Shown: positions 29,749 through 40,140, counted from the first letter of the stretch. The stretch: DNA of 64,000 bases from Marinobacterium litorale DSM 23545 (GCF_000428985.1 NZ_AUAZ01000024.1:1-64000); one strand, 5' to 3'. Made by a program: numbers and translations. Notes: generated from the letters alone by a model not told the origin.

Positions 29749-29822
29749 TCGACGGCCCAGCCATCCCCAAGGGGGACCTGTGACTTTGCGTCCTCCGGTT
29801 ACCCGAAGTTTGCCCTTGTCGA
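29749..29822 (-). ncRNA. c-di-GMP-I (GEMM) riboswitch in the leader of the HDOD gene
   Basis: Read on the minus strand, the element begins TCGACAAGGGCAAAC. It continues with a hairpin CTTCGG-GTAA-CCGGAG capped by a GNRA tetraloop (29808-29793), then GGACGCAAAGTCACAGGTC, a second helix CCCC-TTGGGG-type, and ATGGCTGGGCCGTCGA. This follows the GEMM consensus: GGGCAAAC, GNRA hairpin, GACGCAAAGyCAC, tetraloop receptor and GCxGGG. TCGAC (29822-29818) pairs with GTCGA (29753-29749) to close the aptamer. About 138 bases separate it from the HDOD start. The expression platform is not clear. Confidence 0.88.
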
Positions 29823-29902
29823 GAAAGGATCCGCTCAGGAAAAACTCCTGTTGAATAAACTATAGCACACGGCTGTTCGAAAATTGAACAACCAAATATG
29901 AA

Positions 29903-30607
29903 TTATCGTTTAAGGTGACGCCCCCCATTCAGGTCCAGCGTCGTGCCGGTCACATAGGGGTTATTCATCAGATAGTTAACCGCCTGAAACACCACATCGG
30001 GGCCCGGCACAATACCCAACGCAGATTTGGACAGCGCTTTTTTGCGGTATTCAGGGGAGTCCCCCTCGTTGAACATGATCAGCGCCGGAGCGATGCTGTT
30101 AACCTTGACCGACGGCGCAAAGCGGCTGGCAAAGCTGAGCGTCAGATTTTCCAACGCCGCCTTGGTGGCGCTGTAGGCGATATGGCGTGGTGAGCCCTGG
30201 CGAGCGATAAAGTCGGTCATATGAATGATGTCAGCAGGCCCCTCCTGATCGAACCAGCGCTCACTGGCCAAATTGATCAGGTAGGGTGCCTGCAGATGAA
30301 CCATAAACATCTGCTGAAAGGCATCAGCACCGGTGCTGTCATCAAGCCAGACCGATGCGTTATGGATCAACGCGCGCAGGCGGGCCTGGCGCCGATCCAG
30401 ACGCTCAATAAAGGATTCGATCCCCGCTTGCGTGGAGAAATCCGCCAGCATCACCTCGATACCCTGCAGTGGCGTATGCTCCCACTCCGCCCGGGGAGCA
30501 CGGCAGGTGATAATGACTCGGTAACCCGCTTCAGCAAACCGCTGGGCACAGTGTAAACCGACACGCTGCGCGCCACCGGTGATTAAAATAGTCTGCTCAA
30601 TACTCAT
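29903..30607 (-). CDS. folM: dihydromonapterin reductase FolM (short-chain dehydrogenase)
   Basis: A 234-residue short-chain dehydrogenase. It has the glycine-rich ILITGGAQRVGLHCA, with Arg replacing the usual Ile/Gly as in FolM/pteridine reductases, and the catalytic Tyr-x3-Lys in HIAYSATKAALENL. FolM reduces dihydromonapterin to tetrahydromonapterin, the cofactor of phenylalanine hydroxylase in Pseudomonas-type bacteria. It is the last gene of a folE-folX-CYTH-folM run and overlaps the CYTH gene by 11 bases, so coupling is tight. Confidence 0.9.
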   Translation of the reverse strand: MSIEQTILITGGAQRVGLHCAQRFAEAGYRVIITCRAPRAEWEHTPLQGIEVMLADFSTQAGIESFIERLDRRQARLRALIHNASVWLDDSTGADAFQQMFMVHLQAPYLINLASERWFDQEGPADIIHMTDFIARQGSPRHIAYSATKAALENLTLSFASRFAPSVKVNSIAPALIMFNEGDSPEYRKKALSKSALGIVPGPDVVFQAVNYLMNNPYVTGTTLDLNGGRHLKR

Positions 30608-31643
30608 CGGTTATCTGCTCCATCAGGGCGAGCAATGCACTGTTGTGCCTGGCCGACAGTGTCGCCTGTGGGTCATTTGACTGGGCGTCCAGCCACTGGC
30701 GTAGATTCAGCGCAGCGTGGCCCAATGTCGGGTGGTGTTCTATCCAGTATTTTAACGCCGTCCGATCATGCCCGGGCAGATTTTGGAGCTCTATGATCAG
30801 CCCTTGCCAAACCGTCCGCAACAACACCGGAGTCGGCAGCTGATCGATGATTCGCTCGATTAGCCGTGCCACTTCAAGTGGGTCATCGGCGGCGGTTCTC
30901 AGCTCAAGGACTGCCGCTTCACCCGCCATGACCAGGCGCTTAACGAGCATCTCCAGCAGCGTAATAATAGATAGCTCCACCTCGCCCGGCGGACGCCCTG
31001 TCGACGGTGGGTTAGCGGCCCGCCCCGGATCAAGCAACCGGAACCCGCGCTCGGCTTTGGCCACATCCAGCGGGCATAAGGGTATCTGCCGGGCGAGTTC
31101 AATGGCGAAAGCCAGCAGCCCCTGCGACTCTCCGGCCCGAAGCTCAAGCTCCAGTTCGCAGATCGGACTGCGCTGGTGACGGGTGCGCACATCGCCCACA
31201 TCCAGGGCCAGCTCGAGCTCTACCGGACTACCCCGCCAGTTCCAGAGTATGGCTACTTTTCTGCGCTCAAAGTCATTACGAAACAGGGGAAGCAGCTTTT
31301 TTCCGGCCAGGGCTTCCCGGATCACCGCTGGCGCGCCATCGATCAGAGCAGGGAGATCCAGCTGTTCCGAGCTGGGATACCAGTCCCACTCCTGGCGCAC
31401 CGACAAGCCGGCCCGGCTATCGCCTCGCCCCTTGAGCGTCTGGATAAACTGGTTGCCATCCCGACGCATCCGCAACGCAAAGCCCGCTTTATCCAGATCC
31501 AGCCCGGCTGTGTCGAAGTACTGGTTATAGAGCCTGACCTGCTGCCAGCCAGAGTGCTGATACCGGGTTATAAGAGGAAGGGTCTTGAGCGAGTCGACCA
31601 AGCCTCGGGGAAGCGCCAACTTAATTTCGGTTTCAACTAACAC
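30597..31643 (-). CDS. CYTH-domain triphosphate tunnel hydrolase
   Basis: A 348-residue protein with an N-terminal CYTH (triphosphate tunnel) domain: the ExExK signature VETEIKL at residues 3-9, ALRMRRDGNQFIQTLKGRG, and alternating acidic strands VELELALDVGD and ICELELELRAGE that bind metal. The C-terminal third is helical and may be a degenerate CHAD-like module. E. coli YgiF, a relative, is an inorganic triphosphatase. Translation starts at GTG 31643. Lying between folX and folM, it may hydrolyse a pterin triphosphate. That is inference from position. Confidence 0.85.
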   Translation of the reverse strand: MLVETEIKLALPRGLVDSLKTLPLITRYQHSGWQQVRLYNQYFDTAGLDLDKAGFALRMRRDGNQFIQTLKGRGDSRAGLSVRQEWDWYPSSEQLDLPALIDGAPAVIREALAGKKLLPLFRNDFERRKVAILWNWRGSPVELELALDVGDVRTRHQRSPICELELELRAGESQGLLAFAIELARQIPLCPLDVAKAERGFRLLDPGRAANPPSTGRPPGEVELSIITLLEMLVKRLVMAGEAAVLELRTAADDPLEVARLIERIIDQLPTPVLLRTVWQGLIIELQNLPGHDRTALKYWIEHHPTLGHAALNLRQWLDAQSNDPQATLSARHNSALLALMEQITDEY

Positions 31644-31690
31644 GATCGTTCCACTCTCCGTCAGGCGAACCGCGGGTTTGGCTGAGAACC

Positions 31691-32065
31691 TTAATCGCGG
31701 CTGTCGCAGAGCGTAATTGAAACCGAGTCTGCAAAACGCAGCGCATGGGGCTTATCGATCTCAACTTCCGCATAACAGACCATCGGGTCTTCCATGACCA
31801 AGCCCAGAACCTCGCTGGCCAGTCGCTCCAGCAACAAAAAGCGACCATCTTCTACATGATTGATGATCGCCTTATTGATCGTGCGGTAGTTCAAGGCATG
31901 ATCGATATCGTTATGGGTGATTGCCCCATTGACCCGATAGCGCAGCAGGACGTTGATCACGATATCCTGTTGTTTCTGCTTTTCCTCCTCGTTGATCCCG
32001 ATAAAGGTTCGCAACCGGAGGTTCTTTATTTTGATGGTCGCCTGTCCTGGCTGTGCCTGCTTCAT
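31691..32065 (-). CDS. folX: dihydroneopterin triphosphate 2'-epimerase FolX
   Basis: A 124-residue tunnelling-fold pterin enzyme of the FolB/FolX type ([19 protein letters not shown], a Lys-containing [13 protein letters not shown]-like stretch, [20 protein letters not shown]). The ATG at 32065 shares a base with the folE stop (TAATG); the longer frame to 32188 would lie inside folE. FolX, not FolB, is favoured by the company of folE and folM. It epimerises dihydroneopterin triphosphate to the monapterin form. Confidence 0.88.
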   Translation of the reverse strand: MKQAQPGQATIKIKNLRLRTFIGINEEEKQKQQDIVINVLLRYRVNGAITHNDIDHALNYRTINKAIINHVEDGRFLLLERLASEVLGLVMEDPMVCYAEVEIDKPHALRFADSVSITLCDSRD

Positions 32066-32622
32066 TATCCACGCCCTATCAACTGCAGAAATTCCTGCCG
32101 AGTGGTATTGGATTCCCGGAACGCGCCGAGCATTACCGACGAACTCATCACCGAGTTCTGCTTCTCGACACCGCGCATCATCATACACATGTGCTGAGCC
32201 TCGATCACGACACCGACCCCGGCGGCACCGGTAACGCCTTGAATCGCCTCGGCAATCTCAAGTGTCAGGTTCTCCTGAATCTGCAACCGGCGGGCGAACA
32301 TGTCAACGATACGGGCGATCTTTGACAACCCCAGAACACGACCGGTGGGGATATAAGCAACGTGCGCCTTGCCCACAAAGGGCAACAGATGATGTTCGCA
32401 CAGGGAGTAGAGTTCAACATCCTTGACGATCACCATTTCATCATTGTTGGTGGGAAACAGCGCGCCATTCACAACCTCTTCGAGGCTCTTGTCATAGCCG
32501 TTGCAAAGGTAAGCCATCGCTTTGGCGGCGCGCTTAGGTGTATCGCGTAATCCATCTCGGTTCAGGTCTTCGCCCAAACCTTCAATTATCTGGGCGTAGC
32601 AGCCCTGCAGTGCCTCGCTCAT
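32065..32622 (-). CDS. folE: GTP cyclohydrolase I FolE
   Basis: A 185-residue type I GTP cyclohydrolase that makes dihydroneopterin triphosphate from GTP. Zinc and catalytic residues are visible in [20 protein letters not shown] and [12 protein letters not shown], with the substrate loop [26 protein letters not shown] precedes ATG 32622. It heads the pterin operon and is followed by folX with a one-base overlap. It is probably a dedicated copy for tetrahydromonapterin; a second folE for folate may exist elsewhere. Confidence 0.93.
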   Translation of the reverse strand: MSEALQGCYAQIIEGLGEDLNRDGLRDTPKRAAKAMAYLCNGYDKSLEEVVNGALFPTNNDEMVIVKDVELYSLCEHHLLPFVGKAHVAYIPTGRVLGLSKIARIVDMFARRLQIQENLTLEIAEAIQGVTGAAGVGVVIEAQHMCMMMRGVEKQNSVMSSSVMLGAFRESNTTRQEFLQLIGRG

Positions 32623-32695
32623 ACTGTCCCCTCGCCTTCCGGCTAGCTTGTCCGTATATTGGTGCGAGGATTTACGCTTGAAGCTGAGCTTCGGT

Positions 32696-33337
32696 TCAGT
32701 CCGGTGAGCGGTTAACCGGCTGCAGGCGCACTCCCTGCTTGAGCACGACCATAATCGACTCTACGATCTGGTCCGCCCTGTCGGCGATGGAAAAACAATC
32801 GGGACGCTGTAACCAGCTCATCAGAACCCCTTCCAGCATCACCTTGATCATCAACGAGCCTGCGTCGGGATCCAGATCGGCGGGCAACTGCCCCTTGCGC
32901 ATGGCGTTCTCCAATGTGCGGCGGCGTTTCTGGTGAAGTTCTTCCTGAAATTGTTTGATTCGATCCGGAATATCCTGCCCCCAGACAGCGCTCTCCCGGG
33001 AGCACATCACAATCATGCGACGAAAACCTTCATCGTTTTCCATTTTAAACAGCACCAGATGGAAAAGCTGGGCAAGTTTGCCCAGTGGGTCTGCCTCATC
33101 CTCCGCCTGGCTTGCCTCACCCAACGCGTTAATGGGTCCGGAGTAGTGCTGCCAGATCGCATCGAACAGATCCCACTTATTTTTAAAGTGCCAATAGATC
33201 GCACCCCGGGTTACCCCCGCTGCTCGAGCGATACCGGTCAGACTGGTCGCAGCGATGCCTTGTCGGGCGAAGAGCTCAAGGGCTACAGACATAATCTGTA
33301 ACCGGGTCTGCTCCGCTTCTTCTTTTGTTCTACGCAA
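32696..33337 (-). CDS. ttgR: TetR-family repressor of the RND pump (TtgR/AcrR-like)
   Basis: A 213-residue TetR protein that starts [14 protein letters not shown] and continues [20 protein letters not shown] and [18 protein letters not shown], the signature HTH of AcrR/TtgR/MexR-type efflux repressors. The start is TTG at 33337 with AAGAG upstream; there is no ATG before the HTH. It is divergent from the RND pump, with a perfect palindrome between. In P. putida TtgR is released by flavonoids, antibiotics and aromatic solvents. The ligand here is unknown. Confidence 0.9.
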   Translation of the reverse strand: MRRTKEEAEQTRLQIMSVALELFARQGIAATSLTGIARAAGVTRGAIYWHFKNKWDLFDAIWQHYSGPINALGEASQAEDEADPLGKLAQLFHLVLFKMENDEGFRRMIVMCSRESAVWGQDIPDRIKQFQEELHQKRRRTLENAMRKGQLPADLDPDAGSLMIKVMLEGVLMSWLQRPDCFSIADRADQIVESIMVVLKQGVRLQPVNRSPD

Positions 33338-33370
33338 TACTTGACTCTTTACCTAAGTTTTCGATGTCAT

Positions 33371-33406
33371 TCAGTTTACATACAAACGTGATTGTATGTA
33401 AACTGA
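33371..33406. promoter_or_regulatory. TtgR/AcrR-type operator
   Basis: TCAGTTTACATACA (33371-33384) and TGTATGTAAACTGA (33393-33406) form a perfect 14-bp inverted repeat with an 8-base spacer. The core TACATACA...TGTATGTA matches the E. coli AcrR operator core as I recall it. It sits 56 bases upstream of the pump operon start and 34 upstream of the repressor start, so it can control both. Confidence 0.85.
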
Positions 33407-33461
33407 GCCATCAGCTGGGCTATTCCCCACCTCTAATCGATACCGTCTTTTCGAGGAACAC

Positions 33462-34610
33462 ATGGACAGACTAATTGCATCACTCAAACGCTGGCCGACA
33501 TTGGCACTGGTCATCGGCGGCGCGTTTCTGGCAGGGTGCCAGGACTCCAGCGAACAACAGCAGCAGGGAGCTGCACCTCCTCCTCCGGCCGTTGAGTTCG
33601 TTACCCTCCAGACCGAGTCAGTCAACATCAGTGAAACCTATTCCGGCCGGGTAACGGCTTATCGCAGCGCTGAAATTCGCCCGCAGGTCAGCGGCATCAT
33701 TCTTGAGCGCGCGTTCGAAGAGGGTGCCCGCGTCGAGGCCGGCGACCTGCTCTATCAGATCGACCCGGCGGTATATGAAGCAGAACTGGCTGCGGCCAGA
33801 AGCGAGCTGGCACTGGCCCGCGCCAACGCGGAGAGCGCTCGCCTGCTGGCCGAGCGTTACGCCAGCCTGGTAAAAACGTCCGCGGTGAGCCAACAGGAAG
33901 CGGATGATGCATCAGCCGCCTGGAAACAGGCCCAGGCTCAGATTCAAGCGGCTGAAGCCGCGGTTAAACGGGCCCAGATCGATCTGGACTACACCCGTAT
34001 TACCGCGCCCATAGCCGGTATTATCAGCCGTTCCAACGTTACCGAAGGTGCACTGGTATCCGCTCAGCAAAGTACCGCTCTGGCACGGGTCCATCAACTG
34101 TCACCGGTGTACGTGGATATCCGCCAGCCCGCTTCAGCCTTGCTCAAGCTCAAGCGTGACAGCGGCGTGCCGGAAACCAGCATTCAGGTCAGCCTGGATG
34201 ACGGCACAACCTACCCTGAAACCGGCACGCTGAAATTTGCCGAAAGTCAGGTGGATCAGGATACCGGCACCGTTAACATCCGTGCGCTGTTTAACAACAG
34301 TGACGAATGGCTGCTACCCGGCATGTTTGTGCGCGCCAGCGTAGTGATCGAGCAACTCGACAATGCGATTCTTGCGCCGCAGCCCGGCATCATCCGTCAG
34401 CCTAATGGTGCCGCTTCTGCGATGGTCATTACCGAAGAGGACAAAGTGGAATCCCGCCCGGTCAGCGTCGGACGAGCCATCGGTAATAAGTGGCTGGTCA
34501 ATGACGGATTGCAGGCGGGTGATCGCATTATCGTCAAAGGTCTGCAGAAAGTTTCACCGGGCGCGCAGGTCACACCTCAACCGGCCCAGGGCGACAGCGA
34601 AAGCCGTTAA
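33462..34610 (+). CDS. ttgA: RND efflux periplasmic adaptor (AcrA/MexA/TtgA family)
   Basis: A 382-residue membrane-fusion protein. It has a lipoprotein signal (LVIGGAFLAGC; acylated Cys about residue 27), the lipoyl/barrel-sandwich halves (AYRSAEIRPQVSGIILERAF, TRITAPIAGIISRSNVTEGA), a coiled-coil hairpin (about 95-165) and a beta-barrel. It links the inner-membrane pump to the outer-membrane channel. It is the first gene of a three-gene pump operon. The symbol follows the TtgABC naming by similarity and context and is not proof of toluene export. Confidence 0.9.
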   Translation: MDRLIASLKRWPTLALVIGGAFLAGCQDSSEQQQQGAAPPPPAVEFVTLQTESVNISETYSGRVTAYRSAEIRPQVSGIILERAFEEGARVEAGDLLYQIDPAVYEAELAAARSELALARANAESARLLAERYASLVKTSAVSQQEADDASAAWKQAQAQIQAAEAAVKRAQIDLDYTRITAPIAGIISRSNVTEGALVSAQQSTALARVHQLSPVYVDIRQPASALLKLKRDSGVPETSIQVSLDDGTTYPETGTLKFAESQVDQDTGTVNIRALFNNSDEWLLPGMFVRASVVIEQLDNAILAPQPGIIRQPNGAASAMVITEEDKVESRPVSVGRAIGNKWLVNDGLQAGDRIIVKGLQKVSPGAQVTPQPAQGDSESR

Positions 34611-34622
34611 GGAGCAGCATTC

Positions 34623-37600
34623 ATGGCCAGATTTTTTATCGACAGGCCCATTTTCGCCTGGGTGATCGCTATTGTGATCATGCTGGCGGGTGCGCTGTCG
34701 ATCCTCAAGCTTCCGATTCAGCAGTACCCGAGTATTGCACCGCCATCCGTGCGGGTCAGCGCCACCTACCCCGGCGCTTCGGCCCAGACGCTGGAAAACA
34801 GCGTAACGCAAGTGATCGAACAGAGCATGACCGGCCTCGATGGTCTGCTTTATATGTCATCCCAAAGCAGCAGCTCAGGCAGCGTTCAGATCACACTGAC
34901 CTTTGCCGCCGAAACCGATCCGGACATCGCCCAGGTTCAGGTTCAGAACAAGCTATCCCAGGCTGAACCCCTGCTACCGACAGCTGTTCAGCAACAGGGG
35001 GTTCGTGTTACCAAGGGCAACACATCCTTCCTGATGGTTATCGGCCTGGTATCCCCGGACGGGACCATGAACCGTGCCGATTTGGCGGACTACGCCGAGA
35101 GTCAGCTCAAGGATACGCTGTCCCGAACACAGGGCGTGGGGGATATCCGTATTTTTGGCGGTCAGTACGCCATGCGGATATGGCTCAAGCCGGATCGTCT
35201 GGCGGCTTACAACCTGACGCCGGTAGAGGTGAACGCGGCCATCGCCTCACAGAATAACCAGTTTGCGGCCGGTCAGCTCGGCGGGCTGCCCGCTGTTGAT
35301 GATCAGCAGCTCAACGCCACCATCATCTCCCAGACCCGGCTGACCGATACCAGTCAGTTCGAGAATATCCTGCTCAAAGTAAACAGCGATGGCTCCCAGG
35401 TTCGCCTGCGCGATGTGGCCCGCATCGAGCTCGGTGCTCAGGACTACTCTGTAGTCAGCCGCTTTAACGGTAAACCCGCAGCCGGTCTTGCCGTGCAGCT
35501 GGCCAGTGGTGCGAACGCGCTGGATACCGCCGACGCCGTCAAAGCGCGCATCGCAGAGCTCGAACCCTTCTTCCCGCCCGGCATGGAGGTGGTTTACCCC
35601 TACGACACTACGCCGTTCGTCGAAATCTCCATTACCGAGGTTGTAAAAACACTGGGTGAGGCGATCCTGCTTGTCTTCCTGGTGATGTACCTGTTCCTGG
35701 GTAATTTCCGCGCCACGCTGATTCCCTCTATCGCTGTACCGGTCGTACTGCTGGGTACGTTCGGTGTTATGGCGGCCTTCGGCTACAGCATCAACACACT
35801 GACTATGTTCGGTATGGTCCTGGCCATCGGCCTGCTGGTGGATGATGCCATCGTGGTCGTGGAGAACGTGGAACGTGTCATGCACGAAGATGGCCTCAGC
35901 CCACTGGAGGCCACCCGCAAGTCGATGGATCAGATTACCAGCGCCCTGATCGGTATCGGACTGGTGCTGTCGGCCGTGTTCGTTCCCATGGCGTTTTTCG
36001 GCGGATCTACCGGTGCCATCTACCGCCAGTTCTCACTGACCATCGTCTCGGCCATGGCACTGTCGGTGCTGGTCGCTCTGATTCTGACGCCCGCACTGTG
36101 TGCGACGATTCTCAAGCCAGCCAAACCAGGCCATGGTAAGCAGAAAGGGTTCTTTGGCTGGTTTAACCGGACCTTCAACCGAGCCACCGATGGCTACAAG
36201 CGTGGCGTTGGCGGCACCATGAAGCGCCCGGTGCGGATGTTGATTGTCTATCTGGTTCTGGTGTCTGGTCTGGGTTACCTCTATGTACGCATGCCCACCG
36301 CCTTCCTGCCCAACGAAGACCAGGGCGTCTTCCTGACACTGGTTCAGCTGCCGGCTGGCGCCACGCAGGAACGGACCCTGGATGTCATGAAGCAGATCGA
36401 AGGCTTTGCCGAGCAGGAAGAGGCGATCAACTCACTGTTCACCGTGTCCGGCTTCAGCTTTGCCGGTCAAGGTCAGAACATGGGCCTGGCATTTATTCAG
36501 CTCAAGGACTGGTCTGAACGTACCGAGCCCGGTCAATCCGTGCAGGCGGTGATCGGCCGCGCCTGGGGCGCCTTCAGCCAGATCAAGGATGCCCGGGTAT
36601 TCCCGATCAATCTGCCTCCGATCCCGGAATTGGGTACGGCATCCGGTTTCGACCTGATGCTTCAGGACCGGGGTAATATCGGCCATGACGCGCTGCTTGC
36701 TGCCCGTAATCAGATGCTGGGCATGTCCGCTCAGGACCCTCGCGTCACCGGCGTGCGCCCCAACGGTATGGAGGATGTGCCTATTTTCCGGATCGATCTC
36801 GATTACGAGAAGATCAAGGCTATGGGGATCAACATCGAAGACGTAAACAGCACCCTGAGTACCGGTTGGGCCTCAACCTACGTCAACGATTTTGTTGACC
36901 GCGGTCGCGTCAAGAAGGTCTATGTACAGGGCGAAGCCTCTTCACGCATGCTGCCCGAAGATATCAACGAGTGGTATGTCCGCAATAACGCGGGCGATAT
37001 GGTGCCCTTCTCCGCCTTTGCCACCAGTTACTGGGACTACGGATCGCCGCGCCTGGAGCGTTACAACGGCGTACCCGCCATGAACCTGCAGGGTCAGGCC
37101 GGGCCCGGATTCAGTACCGGTGATGCCATGGCGGCCATGGAGGAGATGCTGACCAAACTGCCACCGGGTGTGGGCCTGGAGTGGACCGGCATGTCGTTCC
37201 AGGAAAAGATGGCCGGTGCTCAAGCGCCCGCTCTCTATGGACTTTCGTTGCTGGTTGTCTTCCTCTGTCTGGCGGCCCTGTATGAAAGCTGGTCGGTGCC
37301 GTTCTCGGTCATGCTGGTTGTGCCGCTGGGGGTCCTGGGCGCGCTACTTGCTGCTACTCTGCGCGGGCTGGACAACGATGTGTACTTCCAGGTGGGTCTG
37401 TTGACGACCATCGGTCTTTCGGCGAAGAACGCGATACTGATCGTGGAATTCGCCAAAGCACTCTATGATCAGGGCTATGATCTCTGGGAAGCCACGGTGG
37501 AAGCCGCCCGTATGCGTCTGCGTCCGATTATCATGACCTCCATGGCGTTTATCCTGGGTGTTACGCCATTGGCGCTGAGCACCGGCGCTGGCGCTGTGAG

Positions 37601-37739
37601 CCGTCAGGCGATCGGTACCGGCGTTATCGGCGGGATGTTGGCGGCGACCTTCCTGGCGATCTTCTTCGTTCCCATGTTCTACTTGCTGGTGATGAAACTG
37701 ACCAAAGCCCGTCGCCACACAACGGAGGCTCGCCCATGA
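34623..37739 (+). CDS. ttgB: RND efflux inner-membrane pump (AcrB/MexB/TtgB family)
   Basis: A 1038-residue proton-driven pump of the hydrophobe/amphiphile efflux-1 group. It has the N-terminal [20 protein letters not shown], the proton-relay Asp pair in [18 protein letters not shown], the later Lys-containing [19 protein letters not shown], and two large periplasmic loops. It captures drugs or solvents from the periplasm and membrane for export through the outer-membrane channel. AGGAG precedes ATG 34623. It overlaps the next gene by ATGA. Next to a toluene-oxidation cluster, solvent extrusion is a reasonable role. Confidence 0.95.
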   Translation: MARFFIDRPIFAWVIAIVIMLAGALSILKLPIQQYPSIAPPSVRVSATYPGASAQTLENSVTQVIEQSMTGLDGLLYMSSQSSSSGSVQITLTFAAETDPDIAQVQVQNKLSQAEPLLPTAVQQQGVRVTKGNTSFLMVIGLVSPDGTMNRADLADYAESQLKDTLSRTQGVGDIRIFGGQYAMRIWLKPDRLAAYNLTPVEVNAAIASQNNQFAAGQLGGLPAVDDQQLNATIISQTRLTDTSQFENILLKVNSDGSQVRLRDVARIELGAQDYSVVSRFNGKPAAGLAVQLASGANALDTADAVKARIAELEPFFPPGMEVVYPYDTTPFVEISITEVVKTLGEAILLVFLVMYLFLGNFRATLIPSIAVPVVLLGTFGVMAAFGYSINTLTMFGMVLAIGLLVDDAIVVVENVERVMHEDGLSPLEATRKSMDQITSALIGIGLVLSAVFVPMAFFGGSTGAIYRQFSLTIVSAMALSVLVALILTPALCATILKPAKPGHGKQKGFFGWFNRTFNRATDGYKRGVGGTMKRPVRMLIVYLVLVSGLGYLYVRMPTAFLPNEDQGVFLTLVQLPAGATQERTLDVMKQIEGFAEQEEAINSLFTVSGFSFAGQGQNMGLAFIQLKDWSERTEPGQSVQAVIGRAWGAFSQIKDARVFPINLPPIPELGTASGFDLMLQDRGNIGHDALLAARNQMLGMSAQDPRVTGVRPNGMEDVPIFRIDLDYEKIKAMGINIEDVNSTLSTGWASTYVNDFVDRGRVKKVYVQGEASSRMLPEDINEWYVRNNAGDMVPFSAFATSYWDYGSPRLERYNGVPAMNLQGQAGPGFSTGDAMAAMEEMLTKLPPGVGLEWTGMSFQEKMAGAQAPALYGLSLLVVFLCLAALYESWSVPFSVMLVVPLGVLGALLAATLRGLDNDVYFQVGLLTTIGLSAKNAILIVEFAKALYDQGYDLWEATVEAARMRLRPIIMTSMAFILGVTPLALSTGAGAVSRQAIGTGVIGGMLAATFLAIFFVPMFYLLVMKLTKARRHTTEARP

Positions 37740-39139
37740 AACGGATGACCACACTTGCTGCAGCCATTGCGCTGGTCAGCGGCTGCTCCATGATGCCCGA
37801 TTATCAGCGGCCCGAGGTCACCGCGATCAGCCAGTGGAGCAGCCCGACTAGTGCGCAACTAGCAGCGGCGGACACTGGCTGGAAAAACGTGATCGAAGAC
37901 CCGGCACTGGAGCAGGTAATCGCTCTGGCGCTGGAGCAGAATAAGGATCTACGCGCAGCACTGTTGAACGTGCAGCGCTACCAGGCCCAGTACCAGATCC
38001 AGCGCGCCGCTCTGCTGCCGGAAGTCGGTGCGGACGGATCCAGCACGCGGCAGCGGGTACCGGAAACACTCAGTGGCGCCAGCGATGCCAGCATCAGCAG
38101 CCAGTACGGTGTGACGCTGGGCGTTTCCTCCTATGAGCTGGACCTGTTTGGCCGGGTCAGTAGCCTGGAGGAAGCCGCTTTGCAGCGGTATCTGGCACAG
38201 GAAGCCACGCTGCGCTCCACCCAGATTTCTCTGGTCGCCGGCGTTACCAACGCCTATCTGACATGGGTCGCAGACCGGGAGCAGTTGAACCTGGCCCGTG
38301 AAACCCTGGAGATCGAATCAGAAAACCGGGATTTGGTGCAGCAGCGCTATGATCTGGGTGTCGCTTCAGAGCTGGAGTTGGCGCAGGCTCAAGCGGCCTA
38401 CGAGGATGCCGAGGTCATGCGCTCGCGCTATCAACGGCTGACCGAAGTGGACCGCAATGCGCTGACGCTGCTGATCGGACAACCGCTACCGGACGACTGG
38501 AGCCCCGCCTCTGAGCTGGCCGCCGTATCTATCGCCGGTGTGGAACCCGGGCTGCCCTCGGACCTGCTGCTGCAGCGTCCCGATCTGATCGCGGCCGAGC
38601 GCCAGCTTCAGGCCGCCAACGCAGCGATTGGCGCGGCTAAAGCCGCCTACTTCCCCAGCATCCGGTTAACCGCCAATGCAGGCACACTGAGCTCTGAGTT
38701 CAGTGACCTGTTTGATGCCAACTCGGGCACCTGGCTATTCAGCCCTTCCATCAACCTGCCACTGTTTACCGGCGGGCGACTGGATGCGGAACTGGAAACC
38801 GCCGAGGTGGATCGGGATCTGGCTGTGAACAGTTACCAAAAGGCGGTGCAGACCGCGTTCACTGAAGTGGCCGATGCACTCAGCAACCGCACCGGGTTTG
38901 CCAACCAACTGGACAGTCAAAAGCGGGCTTTGGAGGCTTACCAGCGCTACTACGATATTGCCGACCAGCGGTATCGTAATGGTATCGATAGTATGCTGAC
39001 CCGCCTCGACGCTCAGCGTAACCTGGTGGCAAGCCGTCAGGCTGCCATTAATGCCCGCCTCTCCCTGCTGCAGGCCGAAGTCGACCTGTACCGGGCGCTG
39101 GGCGGCGGCTGGCTGGCGGAGAGCGCAGCATCACAGTGA
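37736..39139 (+). CDS. ttgC: RND outer-membrane channel (OprM/TtgC family)
   Basis: A 467-residue outer-membrane efflux lipoprotein (signal [20 protein letters not shown]; acylated Cys about 18) of the NodT/OprM family. The two repeated outer-membrane factor domains contain [20 protein letters not shown] and [20 protein letters not shown]. It completes the tripartite pump and is translationally coupled to the pump gene by ATGA. The next gene, a LysR regulator, ends 12 bases away on the opposite strand. Confidence 0.94.
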   Translation: MKRMTTLAAAIALVSGCSMMPDYQRPEVTAISQWSSPTSAQLAAADTGWKNVIEDPALEQVIALALEQNKDLRAALLNVQRYQAQYQIQRAALLPEVGADGSSTRQRVPETLSGASDASISSQYGVTLGVSSYELDLFGRVSSLEEAALQRYLAQEATLRSTQISLVAGVTNAYLTWVADREQLNLARETLEIESENRDLVQQRYDLGVASELELAQAQAAYEDAEVMRSRYQRLTEVDRNALTLLIGQPLPDDWSPASELAAVSIAGVEPGLPSDLLLQRPDLIAAERQLQAANAAIGAAKAAYFPSIRLTANAGTLSSEFSDLFDANSGTWLFSPSINLPLFTGGRLDAELETAEVDRDLAVNSYQKAVQTAFTEVADALSNRTGFANQLDSQKRALEAYQRYYDIADQRYRNGIDSMLTRLDAQRNLVASRQAAINARLSLLQAEVDLYRALGGGWLAESAASQ

Positions 39140-39151
39140 CGTAAAGACGGA

Positions 39152-40075
39152 TCAGAGCGCCAGCCCGAAGGTTGGCGCTGTCCGATCCAGTGTTTGCACG
39201 AGCTCCTTAATCACCGACCGGACTTTGACGAAGTCCGGTTTTTCTTCATCTTCCGCCCTTAACCAGAGTGCAATATCCCGGCGCACACCCGCGTCCTCCT
39301 GAACCTCGATCAGCTGTGAAAGCTCAACCGCTCCAGTCATCAGCGCCAACCGTGCTGGCAGGCGAACCAGCATATCCGTGGTTTCCAGCAGATGCAGTAC
39401 CGACCGAATACTGCCGGTAAATGCGATCTTCGCCGCCTCGTTCCCGGCCAGATTTTGCTGCCCATCCAGAAAGCCTGCACTGGCACCGGCCAGTATCCAA
39501 TTCTGCTGTTCAAGTTGGTCAACAGATACCGGGCCAGCCTGGCCCAGCAGCTGTGAGCGCTTACCAGCAAAAACACCGGAACGGTCACGAAACAAAACCT
39601 CCCGCTCCAGTGATTGCTGGGGTGTGGTCAGATGTGCCGGCGCCAACAGGAAATCCAGTTCCCCCTCCTGCAGCAACCGGATCTGGGACGCCGCCGAGCC
39701 GGTTCTGAGATGAAAGACGAACGCTCGCTCTGCCAGAAAGCCCGCGGTCATCTGAGCCACCGTTGCAAACTCCCAAAGCGGGTCTACACCGACGATAAAT
39801 TCGTTTTTATAGCCACTGTGCCACTGCCTGATCACCTCCTGTCCGTGTTCGCTCTCGGCCAGTATACGCTCACCGATCTGGGCCAGGCGCGCACCGATCT
39901 CGGTGGGGATCACGCCATGGCGAGTGCGGGTCAGAACCGGCGCGCCAACGCGCATCTCCAGCTGTTTTATACTTCGAGTCAGGGTAGGCTGGGTGATAAA
40001 GAGCTGTTCGCAGGCGCGACTCAGCGAACCCTGCTTTACAACGATCGCCAACTGCTTCAACAGGTTAGGGTTCAT
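39152..40075 (-). CDS. LysR-family regulator adjacent to mobA
   Basis: A 307-residue LysR-type regulator. The HTH is in LSRACEQLFITQPTLTRSIKQLEMRVG (about 17-43), with a C-terminal effector-binding domain. It is divergent from mobA across 98 AT-rich bases that hold a perfect palindrome. By position it should activate mobA in response to 3-hydroxybenzoate. The effector is inferred. Confidence 0.9.
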   Translation of the reverse strand: MNPNLLKQLAIVVKQGSLSRACEQLFITQPTLTRSIKQLEMRVGAPVLTRTRHGVIPTEIGARLAQIGERILAESEHGQEVIRQWHSGYKNEFIVGVDPLWEFATVAQMTAGFLAERAFVFHLRTGSAASQIRLLQEGELDFLLAPAHLTTPQQSLEREVLFRDRSGVFAGKRSQLLGQAGPVSVDQLEQQNWILAGASAGFLDGQQNLAGNEAAKIAFTGSIRSVLHLLETTDMLVRLPARLALMTGAVELSQLIEVQEDAGVRRDIALWLRAEDEEKPDFVKVRSVIKELVQTLDRTAPTFGLAL

Positions 40076-40140
40076 TTATTCATTTTCTTTTAGTCTTAAA
40101 ATAAAAAACTATTTTTCCTGATATCTTAATCGAAATAAAG

